Shown: positions 25,701 through 37,600 of the stretch, piece by piece
How the letters are laid out: the number at the start of each line of letters is the position of its first letter
Numbering within the stretch: the stretch's first letter is position 1
NCBI RefSeq assembly: GCF_004664715.2
Contig: NC_051071.1
Location: 1,016,001-1,080,000 of the forward strand
DNA: 64,000 nt
DNA from: Peromyscus leucopus
Taxonomy: Eukaryota > Chordata > Mammalia > Rodentia > Cricetidae
Direction: 5' to 3'
Program-made: the position numbers and the translations under genes
The notes under the pieces: model-generated
Told to the model about the DNA's origin: nothing
Database searches by the model: none
Seen by the model: the letters and a program-made list of their open reading frames with translations, nothing else

Positions 25701-28700
25701 GGCCATCAAGTCCACAAGACAAAAGAGAGGACAGTAGTGTATTCGGGCCCATGTCAGGTGCCTAATGGACTTTTTGTGGATTGGACCTAAGGACCAGGCC
25801 AGTCTCACTAGTGGAGAGCATTGGCGTGGATTCCAGAAGCTTGGATCAGTGCTGTGGCATGAGTGGGAGCCCATGGAAACCTGTGTGGGGCCAGGCCAGG
25901 CCAGGACCCCTGCAGAGATGAGGCAGGGACAGACATCTCAAGCAGGTAGGAGGAAAGGAGGCCATGTCATAGCAGGTCAGGTTGGACAATGTATGTGGAG
26001 GGGTGAGGGCCGGCAGGAAAGGTGGTATAGAAGTGACAGACTCCAGCTCTCAGGGCAGGGTGAGGAAAGAGGAATCCTGGGACAGGAGGAGAGGAACAGT
26101 AGAGAGCCTCTCCCAGATCCGGGAGAGCTGGCTCCTTAGACCACACCTGTCTGTGACTGCTTTTGCACAGGGAAAGCCTTGCACGCTCAAATACTGAGTC
26201 CACTTCTGCAAGATGTTACCCATCAGGAATTCACTTCTCGTTAGCAAATACTCTTCCAAAGAACCTCGTTAGAAAATCAGCTTCCCTCTCTCTGTCTTTA
26301 CCCCCCCCCCCCATGATTCAGCCTCTGTGGCATTAAAGCCTGAAACATCTGGTGCTTTGCAGGTATCTGTAACCCCTGAGCAAGGAAGAAGGAAGCGAAG
26401 CAGGTTGGGGAGGGGAGCATGAGCAGCTGTTCCTACCCTGCCTGGTGCCTACCTCGAGGATGTCGATGACCACGTTCTCCTCAGCCTGCCTCGAGCTTCG
26501 CACATTCTCCAGCACCAGTGAGTAGTGTACTCCGCGCAGGTCTGACTGGTACAGGTTGTAGGTGTCCACTTGGTTCCATTCCTGGACGGCCACGAACACC
26601 TGCTGCTCATCCGTGCTGATGATCTGCAGGTCCTGAGGACCGAAGAGCTGTCAGAGATGGTAGCCTGGAGCACAGGCACCACCTTCCTACTGCCCTGGAG
26701 GCAGGCGGATCGAGGCTGGCATCCCGGTAAGTCATGCTTAGCTCTGTGGTCTTGGACAAGTGACTTCACCTCCATGGACCTCAGTGTCACACCTCTAAAA
26801 TGGGAGTAATGTTTGGACCCCTCACATCACGTTAGGGGGTAGCCTGGGGATGCCTTCTCTTTCCAATCCCAACTGTAAATTGTCCATCTCCCTACAATGA
26901 GGAAGGTTTTCCCTAAGTACCCCACATGGTCAGAATGAGTGGCAGGTACAGGGCTAGGCTCCTGGGAGTCAAGGGGCCCTTCAGTTGTTCATAAAACATC
27001 TGCCTTTCAAACCGGCTGCCAGCCCTGCCTCTGCCCTGAACTGCAGAAAGAGAGAACCTGCCTTAACACTCAGGGCATGGTGCCCCACACAGCACTCTAC
27101 AGACCAGCTCCATGTGTCCACCTTCCTCTGCACCCAGACCTCAGCACTGTGGGACAAAAAGTACCAGAAGAACAGCAGCCCAGGCAATGGATCCAGACCT
27201 CAGTTTCCCCCCAGCTCTGTGGGGCTCAGCACAGACCTTAAGAATCTGTTAACAATTGTACACTTCAGAAAAAAAGAGCCCTTTAATGTGAGAAGCAAAG
27301 CTGGGCTGACCTCAGCTTCCTGTTTTCCATGTTGTCCAGGCCTGTGTACTACCCGGAGAAGCTACACCCAGGGAGCTGCGGCCGGAGAAGCTGTGCCTGG
27401 AGACTGGAACAGCTCCACCTCACAGCTCAGCAGACTTCACTCTGTCCTCCAGGCCTTTGCTTTCCACCGTCTGAAACTCCCCAGCCCCCTGACACAGGTC
27501 TGCCAGGCTATAGGAGCTGAAGACAGATGCAGGAGCTGAAGACAGATGGAGGGTGTGGGGTGCCTTCACATGAAGGTACCCTCCCTCTCATCCTCGTGTC
27601 CTTTTGGGTATGCTCACTTTGGGAAAGTGATTGATTTTTATTTGTGTCTCTTTGATGAAGGGGCTCCTTGAACTCCTGAGTGCTGGTGCCCGGCGCTTCC
27701 CCTCACTGATAGACTGTTCCCTATGCCATGTGTCCAAAAGGGCATTTCTGAGCTGGGCATGGTAGTGCACCCAGGAGGTTGAGGTAGGAGAATCTTGAGT
27801 TTGAGGCTAGCTTGTACTACATAGCAAGAACCTTTAAAAAAAGATGCAGAGGTGGGTTTTTGCAGAAAAGGGGTTCAGTGTGTGAAGCACCTATCATGTA
27901 CCTCACAGCTGGAGGACCCCATAGGCACAAGATCTGAGTCCTGTATCTACAGATATACACTTGACACAGAGAAGTGATGAACTAAGAGGCATGTGACCCA
28001 GGAAGAAGAATGTAGGGCCCAGTCCCATATGTGAGATAGGTCAGCACAGCGATGGAAGTCTGTGGGGTGCCTGTGGGAACATGCTGGTCAACACTGTGTG
28101 CCCACCTCCAGTCTCTGAGCTGTGGACAGGAGGCAAGATGTGGCACTTTTGGCTGCTGGCCATTTTGATGTCATCCAGGGAGGTTGTGCCCATCAGCTCG
28201 GGCCATGGTGGATAAGCAGATCCACCAGAACTGTGTGGAGAGTGAGGATCCTTCCCAGAAGGAGGCTCAGCGGGGTCAAGCTTAAAGGGGGAGAGAGCAC
28301 AGGGAGCCTGCACAGCGGAGTAATTCAGGTGACAGTCCTGATCCAAAGCCACTTACATAAGCTGGTTAGATGTCCTGTGGACAAATGCTTCCTATAAGCT
28401 ATGAAGCAGTTTGGGGCCATCCTTAGTGCCCCTCTAGAGAGACCCAGAATTAACACTTCAACATGTTTATGTCCAGGCTCTCTCCCAAGAATGATTCACG
28501 CACTCTCCGCGTCTGGTTTATAGCTTGCTCCGCACACTGCGTGGGTGTCTCTTCCTCTGCCATGAACGTTATTTATACACACCACTGTTAATGACTGCAT
28601 GATACGCATTTGTGGCCCAGCCATATTTCACTGAGTCCTGTCCCTGCTCCAGAGGACCGGAGGGGATGTTTCCCTGCCCGGGTCCCTCCCTGCCTCTGTG

Positions 28701-29667
28701 CTTGTTTCCTTCTCATAAATTCTAAGAAGGGAGATTGCCACAGCAGAGACAGGGAATGTCTCTAGAATGCCTGTTGCACGCTGTAAACCTGCTGTTGTGA
28801 CGTTCGTATCGGTTCCTTCCCCAGCAGGCTGCTCGTGTCCCTTCCCATGGGGCAGTACCGAGAGGGGTCACACAAAAGCCTTGCTGACTAGTGTGACAAA
28901 TACTTTGAGCCTTCATAGGATTCCATTTGCTTTCCTCACTCTTTTCATTCTTAGAGAAGCAACCAAAATCATCCCTTAACTCCATTGTTAATAGGTGCAC
29001 AGAGCCTTCATGTGAGGATCTATGCTGGCACACGTGGCCTGGAAAGATCTGTAGAAGGGAAACACTAGTTTGTTAATATTTCTTATCAAGTGGAATTAGG
29101 AAGCTTCAAGAAGGAGGTGCTCATGGTATTTCCCCAAAAGAGGGATTCTATGAGCAAGGGGCATCAAGATCATGATGGGGAAAGCTACAGAGACAACCGA
29201 ACCAAGCTAGTGGGAACTCATGAACTTTTTAGACCAACAGCTGTGGCATCTTCATGGGACTGGACTAGGCCCTCTGCATAAGCAAGACAGTTGTGTAGCT
29301 TGGTCTGCTTTAGGGGACCCTTGGTAGTAGGATTAGGATCTATCCCTGGTGTATGAGCTGGCTTTTTGGAGCCTACTACCTATGGTAGGACACCTTGCTT
29401 AGCCTTGATGTGGCAGCAGGGATCAGGGGGGTTGGACCTGCCTCAACTGAATGTACCAGGCTTTGCTGATTTCTCATGGGAGGCCTTACCTTTTGGGAGG
29501 AGGGAATGGGGGAGGGGGTTGGGGAGGAAGGCTGGAGGGTGGGAGCAGGAGGAGGGAAGAGAGGGAGATATATGGTTGGTATGTTAAATGAATAAAAAAT
29601 AAAGAAAAAAATCTTCTGAACTAAAAAATATAGAAAGAAAGAATGAAAGGAAGAGAGAAAGAAAGAG

Positions 29668-29762
<95 letters not shown>

Positions 29763-31164
29763 AAAGAGAAAAGCAGAAGGTGCTCATCCCTCCTGCCTGT
29801 GAGAGAAGCCCAGTGGTGGGCAGGCTAGTGCAGAAGCCATACAAAGCCACCAAGGGCAGGGGCTCCTTCTGGATCATCACTCTATTGTCTCATGACATGG
29901 TGCTTGTCTTCAGGGCCCAAGAGAGGTGTTGGAGTTCCCATCACTCTAAACACAAGGAAGCAGGAAGGGGGGAAAGGCTGGACTTCCATATGGTTTTCTC
30001 AGAAGTCACACAAGGAAACTTCATTAATATCTCACTGGCAGATCATCAACGTGTGACCACATGTAGCTACAGAGGAAGACGGGAAATGCAGCCTCTTCCC
30101 TGGGAAGATGAGCAGCAGCTAGACTGTGAGTTTGGCTAAACTAAGATAAAGGGCAGGGTGGATGCTGAGAACTCTCCAAGAATTTCTCCATATCATTATC
30201 TTGAGGCAAAGAGATGGGAAACAGAGGAAGGAATGGGTAAGCAGATGGATACAGTGATACATGTGTGTGGTTCACATCACTTACATGTTTGTGCACAAGC
30301 TCATATACAAATGAAAACATGAAAGTTATAACCATAAACTGTATAAATTATAATGTACTATAGATATATGGAAAAGTTTTTTTTTAGAACATTTTAATAA
30401 GCATGATGGCAGATTTTCTCATGGATCTACCTTCATATGGAATCTCAGCAGAAATTTTCCATAGATTTTTTAAAAAAGTTTTCATGTGTCTGTGTGTCTG
30501 TGTGAATGTATGTCATTCGTGGAGGCCAGAAGAGGGAGTCAGACCCTCCAGAGCTAGGGTTACAGGAGGTTGTGAGCTGTCCAACATAGGTGCTGGGAAT
30601 CAAACTCTGGCCCTCTGCAAAAGCAGCAAGTGCTCTTAACTGCTCAGCCCCCTCTGCAGCCCCAGCCAGATTATTATATGAAATTCATGAGGCACTCCCA
30701 TGAGCCAGCACCTTCCTCCTATCTCTTCAGTGCTTTGGCTACTCTGGCTCCCTGCTTTAGGGTTCTGGGGCTCCCAGTAAGACACCTGCAGGTTATCTAA
30801 GCAGGGAATCCCTGTCTGACAAGTCACATAGCTCACGCTGCTTTCCAGATTCCCTCTTCATCTTTCTGGCTTTATCACATTGCATGTGCCTTTGTCTTGG
30901 CACTGATCAACATTTGAGATATTCACATTCATGTGCTTCATGATTCTGGGGGTAGGGAGCCACTGTTTCTTAAATCAATCTCTCTGCCTCTTCTTCTCTT
31001 GTCCTTTTAGGATTCTCAGTGTGTGTGCTGCTCGGATGATGGCCTCTCAAAGGCCTCATACTTGGTTACTTCCACTGTTTTTTGTTTTTCTTTTTTGGGT
31101 TCTCTGATTCATCCTTTGCCTGCCCAAATCTGTTGTGGAGTCCTTCTGGCAGACTTTCTTGCTT

Positions 31165-31200
<36 letters not shown>

Positions 31201-31622
31201 ATTTATTTATTATGTATACAGTGTTCTGCCTGCATGTTTTCCTGCAGGCCAGAAGAGGGCACCAGATCTCATTACAGATGGTTGTGAGCCACCATATGGT
31301 TGCTGGGAATTGAACTCAGGACCTCAGGAAGAACAGTCAGTGCTCTTAACCTCTGAGCCATCTCTCCAGCCCGACTTTCTTGCTTCTTATTTTTCTTATT
31401 TCTTTCTAGTTACAGTTCCGGGGTTTCTATTTGTGCACCTTAACATTTCCTTTGTGCTTAGTGTCCTCCTGCACTTCTCTGAGCATCTTAAGACAATTCT
31501 GTTAGTTTGTCCAGCAGGTTGACCAGCTGGCCTTTCGTAGGCATGATTTCTGTTCTGAGCAGATCATGTTTTCCTGTTTCTCTGTGTGCCTTGTGATTTT
31601 TGATGACTGAATCTGGAAATCA

Positions 31623-31674
<52 letters not shown>

Positions 31675-34600
31675 GAACTTCTTTTAAGGTCTTACTTTTC
31701 AGTCCATGCTGGCCTCAAATTCATGATCCCCCTGCCTCAGCCTCTCTCAGTTGTTAAGACTATAGGCACGTCCCATCATGCCCACCTATTTGAATGTATG
31801 ATACACTGAGTGAAAATTCAACTGTCTTTTTTCTGAAGAGACTTCTTGGTGTTTTTGCTTCTGATCACCAAAGGCTCTGTCTACACCGAAGCTCAGAACA
31901 GCATGAGTGAGGCATGGAGATTTTATGCCCCTCCCCCATACATTTAGCTATGCTTAAAAGTCTGCCTCCCAAAGAAGAAAAGAGGCAAAGAAAAGGGAGG
32001 TGGATGGGCTCTGGACCTGCTTCAGCTGACCATAGCCATTGACATCAGAGCACAGACCTCAGTGTCTGGAGGGAAAGGTCCACAGTGTCCACCATGGCCA
32101 CACAGGCTACTGGCTAGCTGGTCCCAGAAAGCACAGACATTTGCCTGCTGCGAGACAAGCACAGACATGGCTACTGTTCCTAGGTCAAAAGCTTAAACTG
32201 ACCAGACTGATCTTGCTACACCATCTGATGCCTGGACCCTGAAGGCATTGTAACAGGCTGCAGAGTCCCAGAACCGTCACGAGCCTACACTCTGAGTGTG
32301 GCTGTTGCCAAGAGGGAGGGTGGAGAAGGTCCTGGAGCTTTGACTCGGCCATCCTCCCCAGCATCACTCTCTCCTCTATTATATGTGACATGCATTTCAT
32401 TTTACTTTAAATAAATTCATTACAAATAAAGGATGATTCTTTCTTTCAAGTAAATTTGCATTCACCTTACCCGGTGAATGCTTTTTATGTAATTTGTGGT
32501 TCTGTAGAGTCTTCTTATGAACATTTTTCTTTGCTAGGGGACTTCAGGACTTTAGAAACAGTCATTACAAGTCAACAGTTCAAGCCAAGGATGCTGACTC
32601 GTCCTAACAGCTGTCCACCCTTCAGAGAGTCCAGGAGTGGGTAGATCAATATAGCGGAATGGCATCATTTCTCCCCTTAGAAGAGGAGAGGCAAGGTGCA
32701 ACATAGAACCAGGCCACACTGTGCTGAGCATGATCTAACTCCACGGAATGGGATTCTGCCAGAAATCAACTAAGATGCTGGAGGGCTGTATGTTCAGTCC
32801 ATTTCCTGAAAATACTCCCAGTGAACCCCCACAGTGCAGGGGGTGCACTTAGAGGGATACCCACATGTCTGAACTAGAGACCGGCTGTGGCTGAGTAGAC
32901 TCTTCAGCTCAAAGGCCCGCAGCCAGTCACTTCTTGTAGGGGATCATGTATCCATCTAGAAAAACCCGCTGGACACACTGTCATGCTGAGCAGGACGCTG
33001 GGGAGCCCTGCTCCTGAGTTAGCCACACCAACGTCACTTTGGCATGTGACCAGGGGGGACCAGGACAGGGTGGGATGGGGGAAGGGGCTCTCAAGCAGGG
33101 GATCCCTTTATGCTGTGCCAGCCGCTCTCATTTTCTTGACATTATTCAGGCGACTTAAAAAAGGAAAACAAAAAATAAATAAAGGGATGGCTGGTTGGGG
33201 GGAAACAGGCAAGAGTGAAAATTCACCATAAAACAACAAAATCTGACGGAAATTCGGTTAGTGGGTCTGTGGGTTGCTGATGAGACGCTCCTCTGTGCTC
33301 TGCTGAGCTGGGTGAGTAGGAAGAAGAGGCTCACAGTCCTCTGGTAGAGGGATCAGGTGCTGGGAGGTCCCAGACAGTTGCGCTCAAGGTCATAGACACC
33401 GTGACTTCTGCCCATAGGCTCCTTGGTAGAGGTCCCCCTGTGTGGCAGATTCTCCACACCAGGACCAGGGTGCACACCCCTAGAGTTGTGCTGTAACCCC
33501 AGCAGGACCAGCAAAGCCCCTCATCACCAGGACACCTACCTTTGCCGAAATGAAACTGTTCGCTCTGAATTCGCTTACTCAGCCAGGCCTGCAGCTAATT
33601 TAGTGAGCTCATTACTTTCCTTCCCATCCTCTCTGGTTTTGAAAAGATGTTGAAGAAAGGCCTAATAGACTTTTCCCTTTGATTCAGGAGAGTCTGAGGT
33701 GCTTAGGTCCATAGCTCTCCAGTGAGGGCATTAAGAAAGTGTGGCCACATCCATTCTTAGCATCTGTCCCTCTTGACCTTGGGACCCCAAACCCCCGTGT
33801 ATAAGGCCTCACTGTCTTTGCATCTGGCACAGGGTAGAGATGGACCTCACCTTGGGCAGGGCATACTTGGGCAGCTTCATCAGGACGAAGTCACTGCGGC
33901 GATAGGAGACGTAGTATTTGGTTCGGTTGGTTGATGTCGCCTGGGAAGAAACACAGCGTTAAGGGACAGAACCTCCAGTGAATCTCACTCTTCAGTCGCC
34001 ATGCCCTTTGCTTATAGCCGTCATGGTTCCTCTTCTACAATGATGACAAGACTTCACCAGATGACTCATCTGTGAAAAAAGGGACTCTAGTCTGGAGGTA
34101 TCCAGGCCTCTGTAGAACTGCTGTGACCTGGACACACAGAGGTCCTGGGGACTTGGAGGAAGGTCCCCATGGTGGGAAGGTCGGGCACCCTTCCCCCACA
34201 GCAGCAGCTAACCACTGAGGTGGAAGGACAGCCCCCCTGGAACTCACTCATCCACTCACTCATTCACTCACTCACTTGCTCATCCAATCATCCACCCATT
34301 CATTTACTCTGAGAGTACCATCCCATCTCCTAAGAAACTGAGCTCAGGAAGCCAGTGTCACCGACAGCAAGCCCCGAGCCTTTCTCAGAGCTAGAATTTG
34401 AAGCTGTATTCTAGCCACAGGCACGGAAACCTGTACACACTGGGACTCACTGAGACAGAAGACCTCCAACAGGTGAGGGATGCTCTGCCTGGCAGAGTGG
34501 CCCAAAGAAGTTGATGGGCCCATTCCCAGAGCCTGTCTGGTAGATAAGCTCAGGGCCAGAAGCAGAGCCAGGTTTCACCTGTTCTCATCTCCTGGGGAGG

Positions 34601-37600
34601 CCACGGGGGTGCCTTGGTGGAGGATTAGTGTTTAAGGGCATGGTCACCTCCATCCTGCCAGGAACTGATTGTGAAGGCAGCAGGGCCTTCCATGAGGCAC
34701 AGTGGGAAAGAGACCCTCATCTCCAAGGTCCTTCCCACCTGCAGGTGCTGGGGGCAGGGCAATGCACAGAGGCTTTGAAAGACAGAGTCTGGGGGGCGGA
34801 TTAGGGACAGGCTGCATTGCACTGTCCTGAACAGCAAAATCGGGGCAGGTTAGAGGCCCACACAGTCCCTTTCATACTATCCATAACTCCTAGAGTGACC
34901 ACACTGTGGGGATCTGCTGACTAGGCTAGAGTGAGTTGGGAAGGCTGGAGTCACAGTGCCACCTGTGGGTCCAGCGGGCCGCTTGTCTGTGTGAGTGCTG
35001 TGGTGTCTGGGGAGGGACCATCAGCCCACAACACGGAGACTCAGCAAACAGAGGCTCAGAGGCGGTCTGGCGGCTCATCTGAAGCCAAGCAGTGGCAACG
35101 TGGCATCTGACACCTGTATGGTCTGGTGAGTGGCCCTCCAGAGCCGTGTCCCTCTGTCATCTTCCATCACCTTCTCAAAGCAGAGATTCAGAATAGTGGA
35201 GCTAAGAGCATCCCAGCCCGGCCTCAACTCTGTGGCCTTTTCCTGCTCCAGATAAACTGAGAAAGAGCTGCCGTATTTAGGTGTGTCCTCCCACGGGCCT
35301 TCCACCTATCCCTTATGGGGCAACCTTGCATTTACTCTAAGACTGGTAAGGCTCTGGGTCTGCCCCAAGTATGGCTTGCCAGAGAGGTTCTGGAGTCCTG
35401 TTGACTCCCAAGTTCGCACCATTCTACCAGGGCAGACCAAAGATGTGGCTGTGGGACAAGAGACATGTCAGATGCCAGCTGTCCCTGGAAGGTGATGGAT
35501 GATGGTGTGTCACCTGGTCTGATGTGAGCCAGGCAGGGAGAAGCAGTGGGGTCCCACTGGACTACCTCAGCCCTGGCGGGAGAATGCCCAGAGAAGAAGT
35601 GGGATGCTGTCTAGTCCTAGGTGCAATGCTTGACAGGGCTGCTGTGTTTTCTGGGACTTGGTTTGCTCTCCAGCAATAGAAACCATTGTAGAATGGGAGC
35701 GGGAACCAGTGGCTACCAAAAGGGACAGGTACGGGAGCCCATAGGTACAAATGTGGAGCAGGGAGGACTTGGTGGCCATGGCCACTGGTGACAGAGCTAA
35801 GGACAAGTGGGGCCCAGGGCCCCCTGCCAGGCTGGGAGCGGATGGCCCATGCTGAGGGAGGCGTGCCATGGGACTGGGCAGGGGAGAAGTATGGGAACCC
35901 GGAGGACCCTCTGCTGACAAGGCTGCAGTTTTCTCGCAAGAAGCTCTGAGCTCGTCTCACAAGGTTCCGGAGTGCAGAGCAGGGGCCAGCAGTGGGGTCC
36001 AAGGAAATGGCCTGTCTCTGTAGATGAGTTTGGAGATGGCGACAGTCCGTCTTGGTGGTTAACTTGATGGGATTTAGAATCACCATGGAAACCAACCCCT
36101 GGGCTTGGCTGTGATTGGGTGGCTGGTTGATTGGGGAGGGGGAACCACCCTAAATGTAGGCAGTGCCACTCCAGGGGCGAGGACTGAACAAAGAGGAGAA
36201 GGTGATCTAGTCCCAGCATTCACTCTGCTCTCTCTGTGCAACCAGAGGAGAAGGTGATCCAGTCCCAGAATTCACTGCTCTCTGTGCAACCAGAGAAGGT
36301 GATCCAGTCCCAGCATTCACTGCTCTCTGTGCAACCAGAGGAGAAGGTGATCCAGTCCCAGAATTCACTCTCTGCTCTCTCTGTGCAACCAGAGGAGAAG
36401 GTGATCCAGTCCCAGCATTCACTCTCTGCTCTCTGTGCAACCAGAGGAGAAGGTGATCCAGTCCCAGCATTCACTGCTCTCTGTACAACCAGAGAAGGTG
36501 ATCCAGTCCCAGAATTCACTCTCTGCTCTCTGTGCAACTAGAGGAGAAGGTGATCCAGTCCCAGCATTCACTCTGCTCTCTCTGTGCAACCAGAGGAGAA
36601 GGTGATCCAGTCCCAGCATTCACTCTCTGCTCTCTGTGCAACCAGAGGAGAAGGTGATCCAGTCCCAGAATTCACTGCTCTCTGTGCGCAACTGAACAGC
36701 TGCCTCACGCTCCTGCCGCCATACCTCCCCTGTCATATGGACTGTATCCCCTGAATTGTAAGGCAGAAGAAACCCTTCTTCTTTATGGCATTCTTGTGGG
36801 TACTTTTGTTGCAGCATAAGAAAAACAGGACAATGATGGTCTGCACCTGGCCAGACAGTCTAGTAGGGCCCAGGCTTCCTACTCTAGAGGGGTCAAGAAG
36901 CTTCCCCCCCAGCATTCGCTAGCATTTCCCAATTGGCCTGAGATACATACGGGGGCGGGGGGTAGGGGGGAGCGGCTGCAGCAGTGTCTTGGTTGCAGGG
37001 GTGCAGAGCCCCCAGGATAAGACCCAAAGCATGAAAGGCACCAAGTGAAATATGTATACTTGAATTAGTGGGCCCCAGATGGTGGGGAGGAGCCTGATGG
37101 TCAGAGGGAGGAGACAGGAACAATCTTGAGCCAAGGTTCTGGTGCCAGGGGCCTCATAGATGCTCCAGCCACAGTACAGGCCCAACGACGCTGAGCCCTG
37201 CTAAGTGGCATTTGGAAGTGAAGTGTTGTTTTGTTGGTAAAGGCTCAGGCACTGTCATCTCCCAGCACCTGGAGCACTCACCTTCAGAAAGATGTACTCA
37301 TCCTGCACAGTCAGGGAGCCACGGTCGATGGGGCCAGCGAAGGGTGCTGTGTGGGGCTGAGCTGAGCAGTTGTGGATCAGGCAGGTGAAGTACAGACAGC
37401 CTGCAGGAGACGAGAGCAGCCAGGACATGCAGACCCCACTGAGGACCACAGAGACTTGGGAGCCGGGAGGCCTCCTGGGCTCCCACCACTCTGTAACACC
37501 AGCACCTTGGCTTGGTCTGGAGCTTCACTTTTCAAAGGGCCTCGCCTGCTATGATGCCTGCCAGCCCAGTGGGACCACGGACCACTCAAGATCTCTTGAG

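Larger units (their letters stand above)
21406..26452. other. Sorcs2 intron (5.0 kb)
   Basis: It holds a 650-bp GATG array at 22396-23050, MIR-like relics near 22040-22330 and 24575-24645, an (AAT)n run at about 23600-23620 and a poly-C run at 26303-26312. 25280-25380 is a possible conserved block. No other gene was seen. Confidence 0.7.
26633..33850. other. Sorcs2 intron (7.2 kb), the most retroelement-rich intron within the exon set
   Basis: In order: MIR relic 26725-26830, B1-like 27751-27845, possible old L1 piece 28480-28700, L1 3' end 29065-29635, GA/GAAA tract 29632-29772, B3/B2-like SINE 30468-30662, B2 31168-31372, TG run 31624-31674 and old B1 31676-31790. 31800-33850 shows nothing nameable. 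No coding exon is supported in it. Confidence 0.75.
33941..37281. other. Sorcs2 intron (3.3 kb)
   Basis: It contains a (CACT)n run at 34241-34312 and an interspersed repeat at about 36040-36830 that carries an internal minisatellite at 36190-36692. 34313-36039 and 36831-37281 show nothing nameable. Confidence 0.75.

Noticed and set aside
36207..36541. Overlapping repeat-bearing frames ([10 protein letters not shown] and [12 protein letters not shown] types)
   Set aside because: They follow the minisatellite on both strands, and unit length is not a multiple of three, so the frame changes between units.
36190..36692. Regular 50-bp repeat pattern that superficially looks like a CRISPR array
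   Set aside because: There are no unique spacers between repeats, the host is a mammal, and the array is part of an interspersed element.
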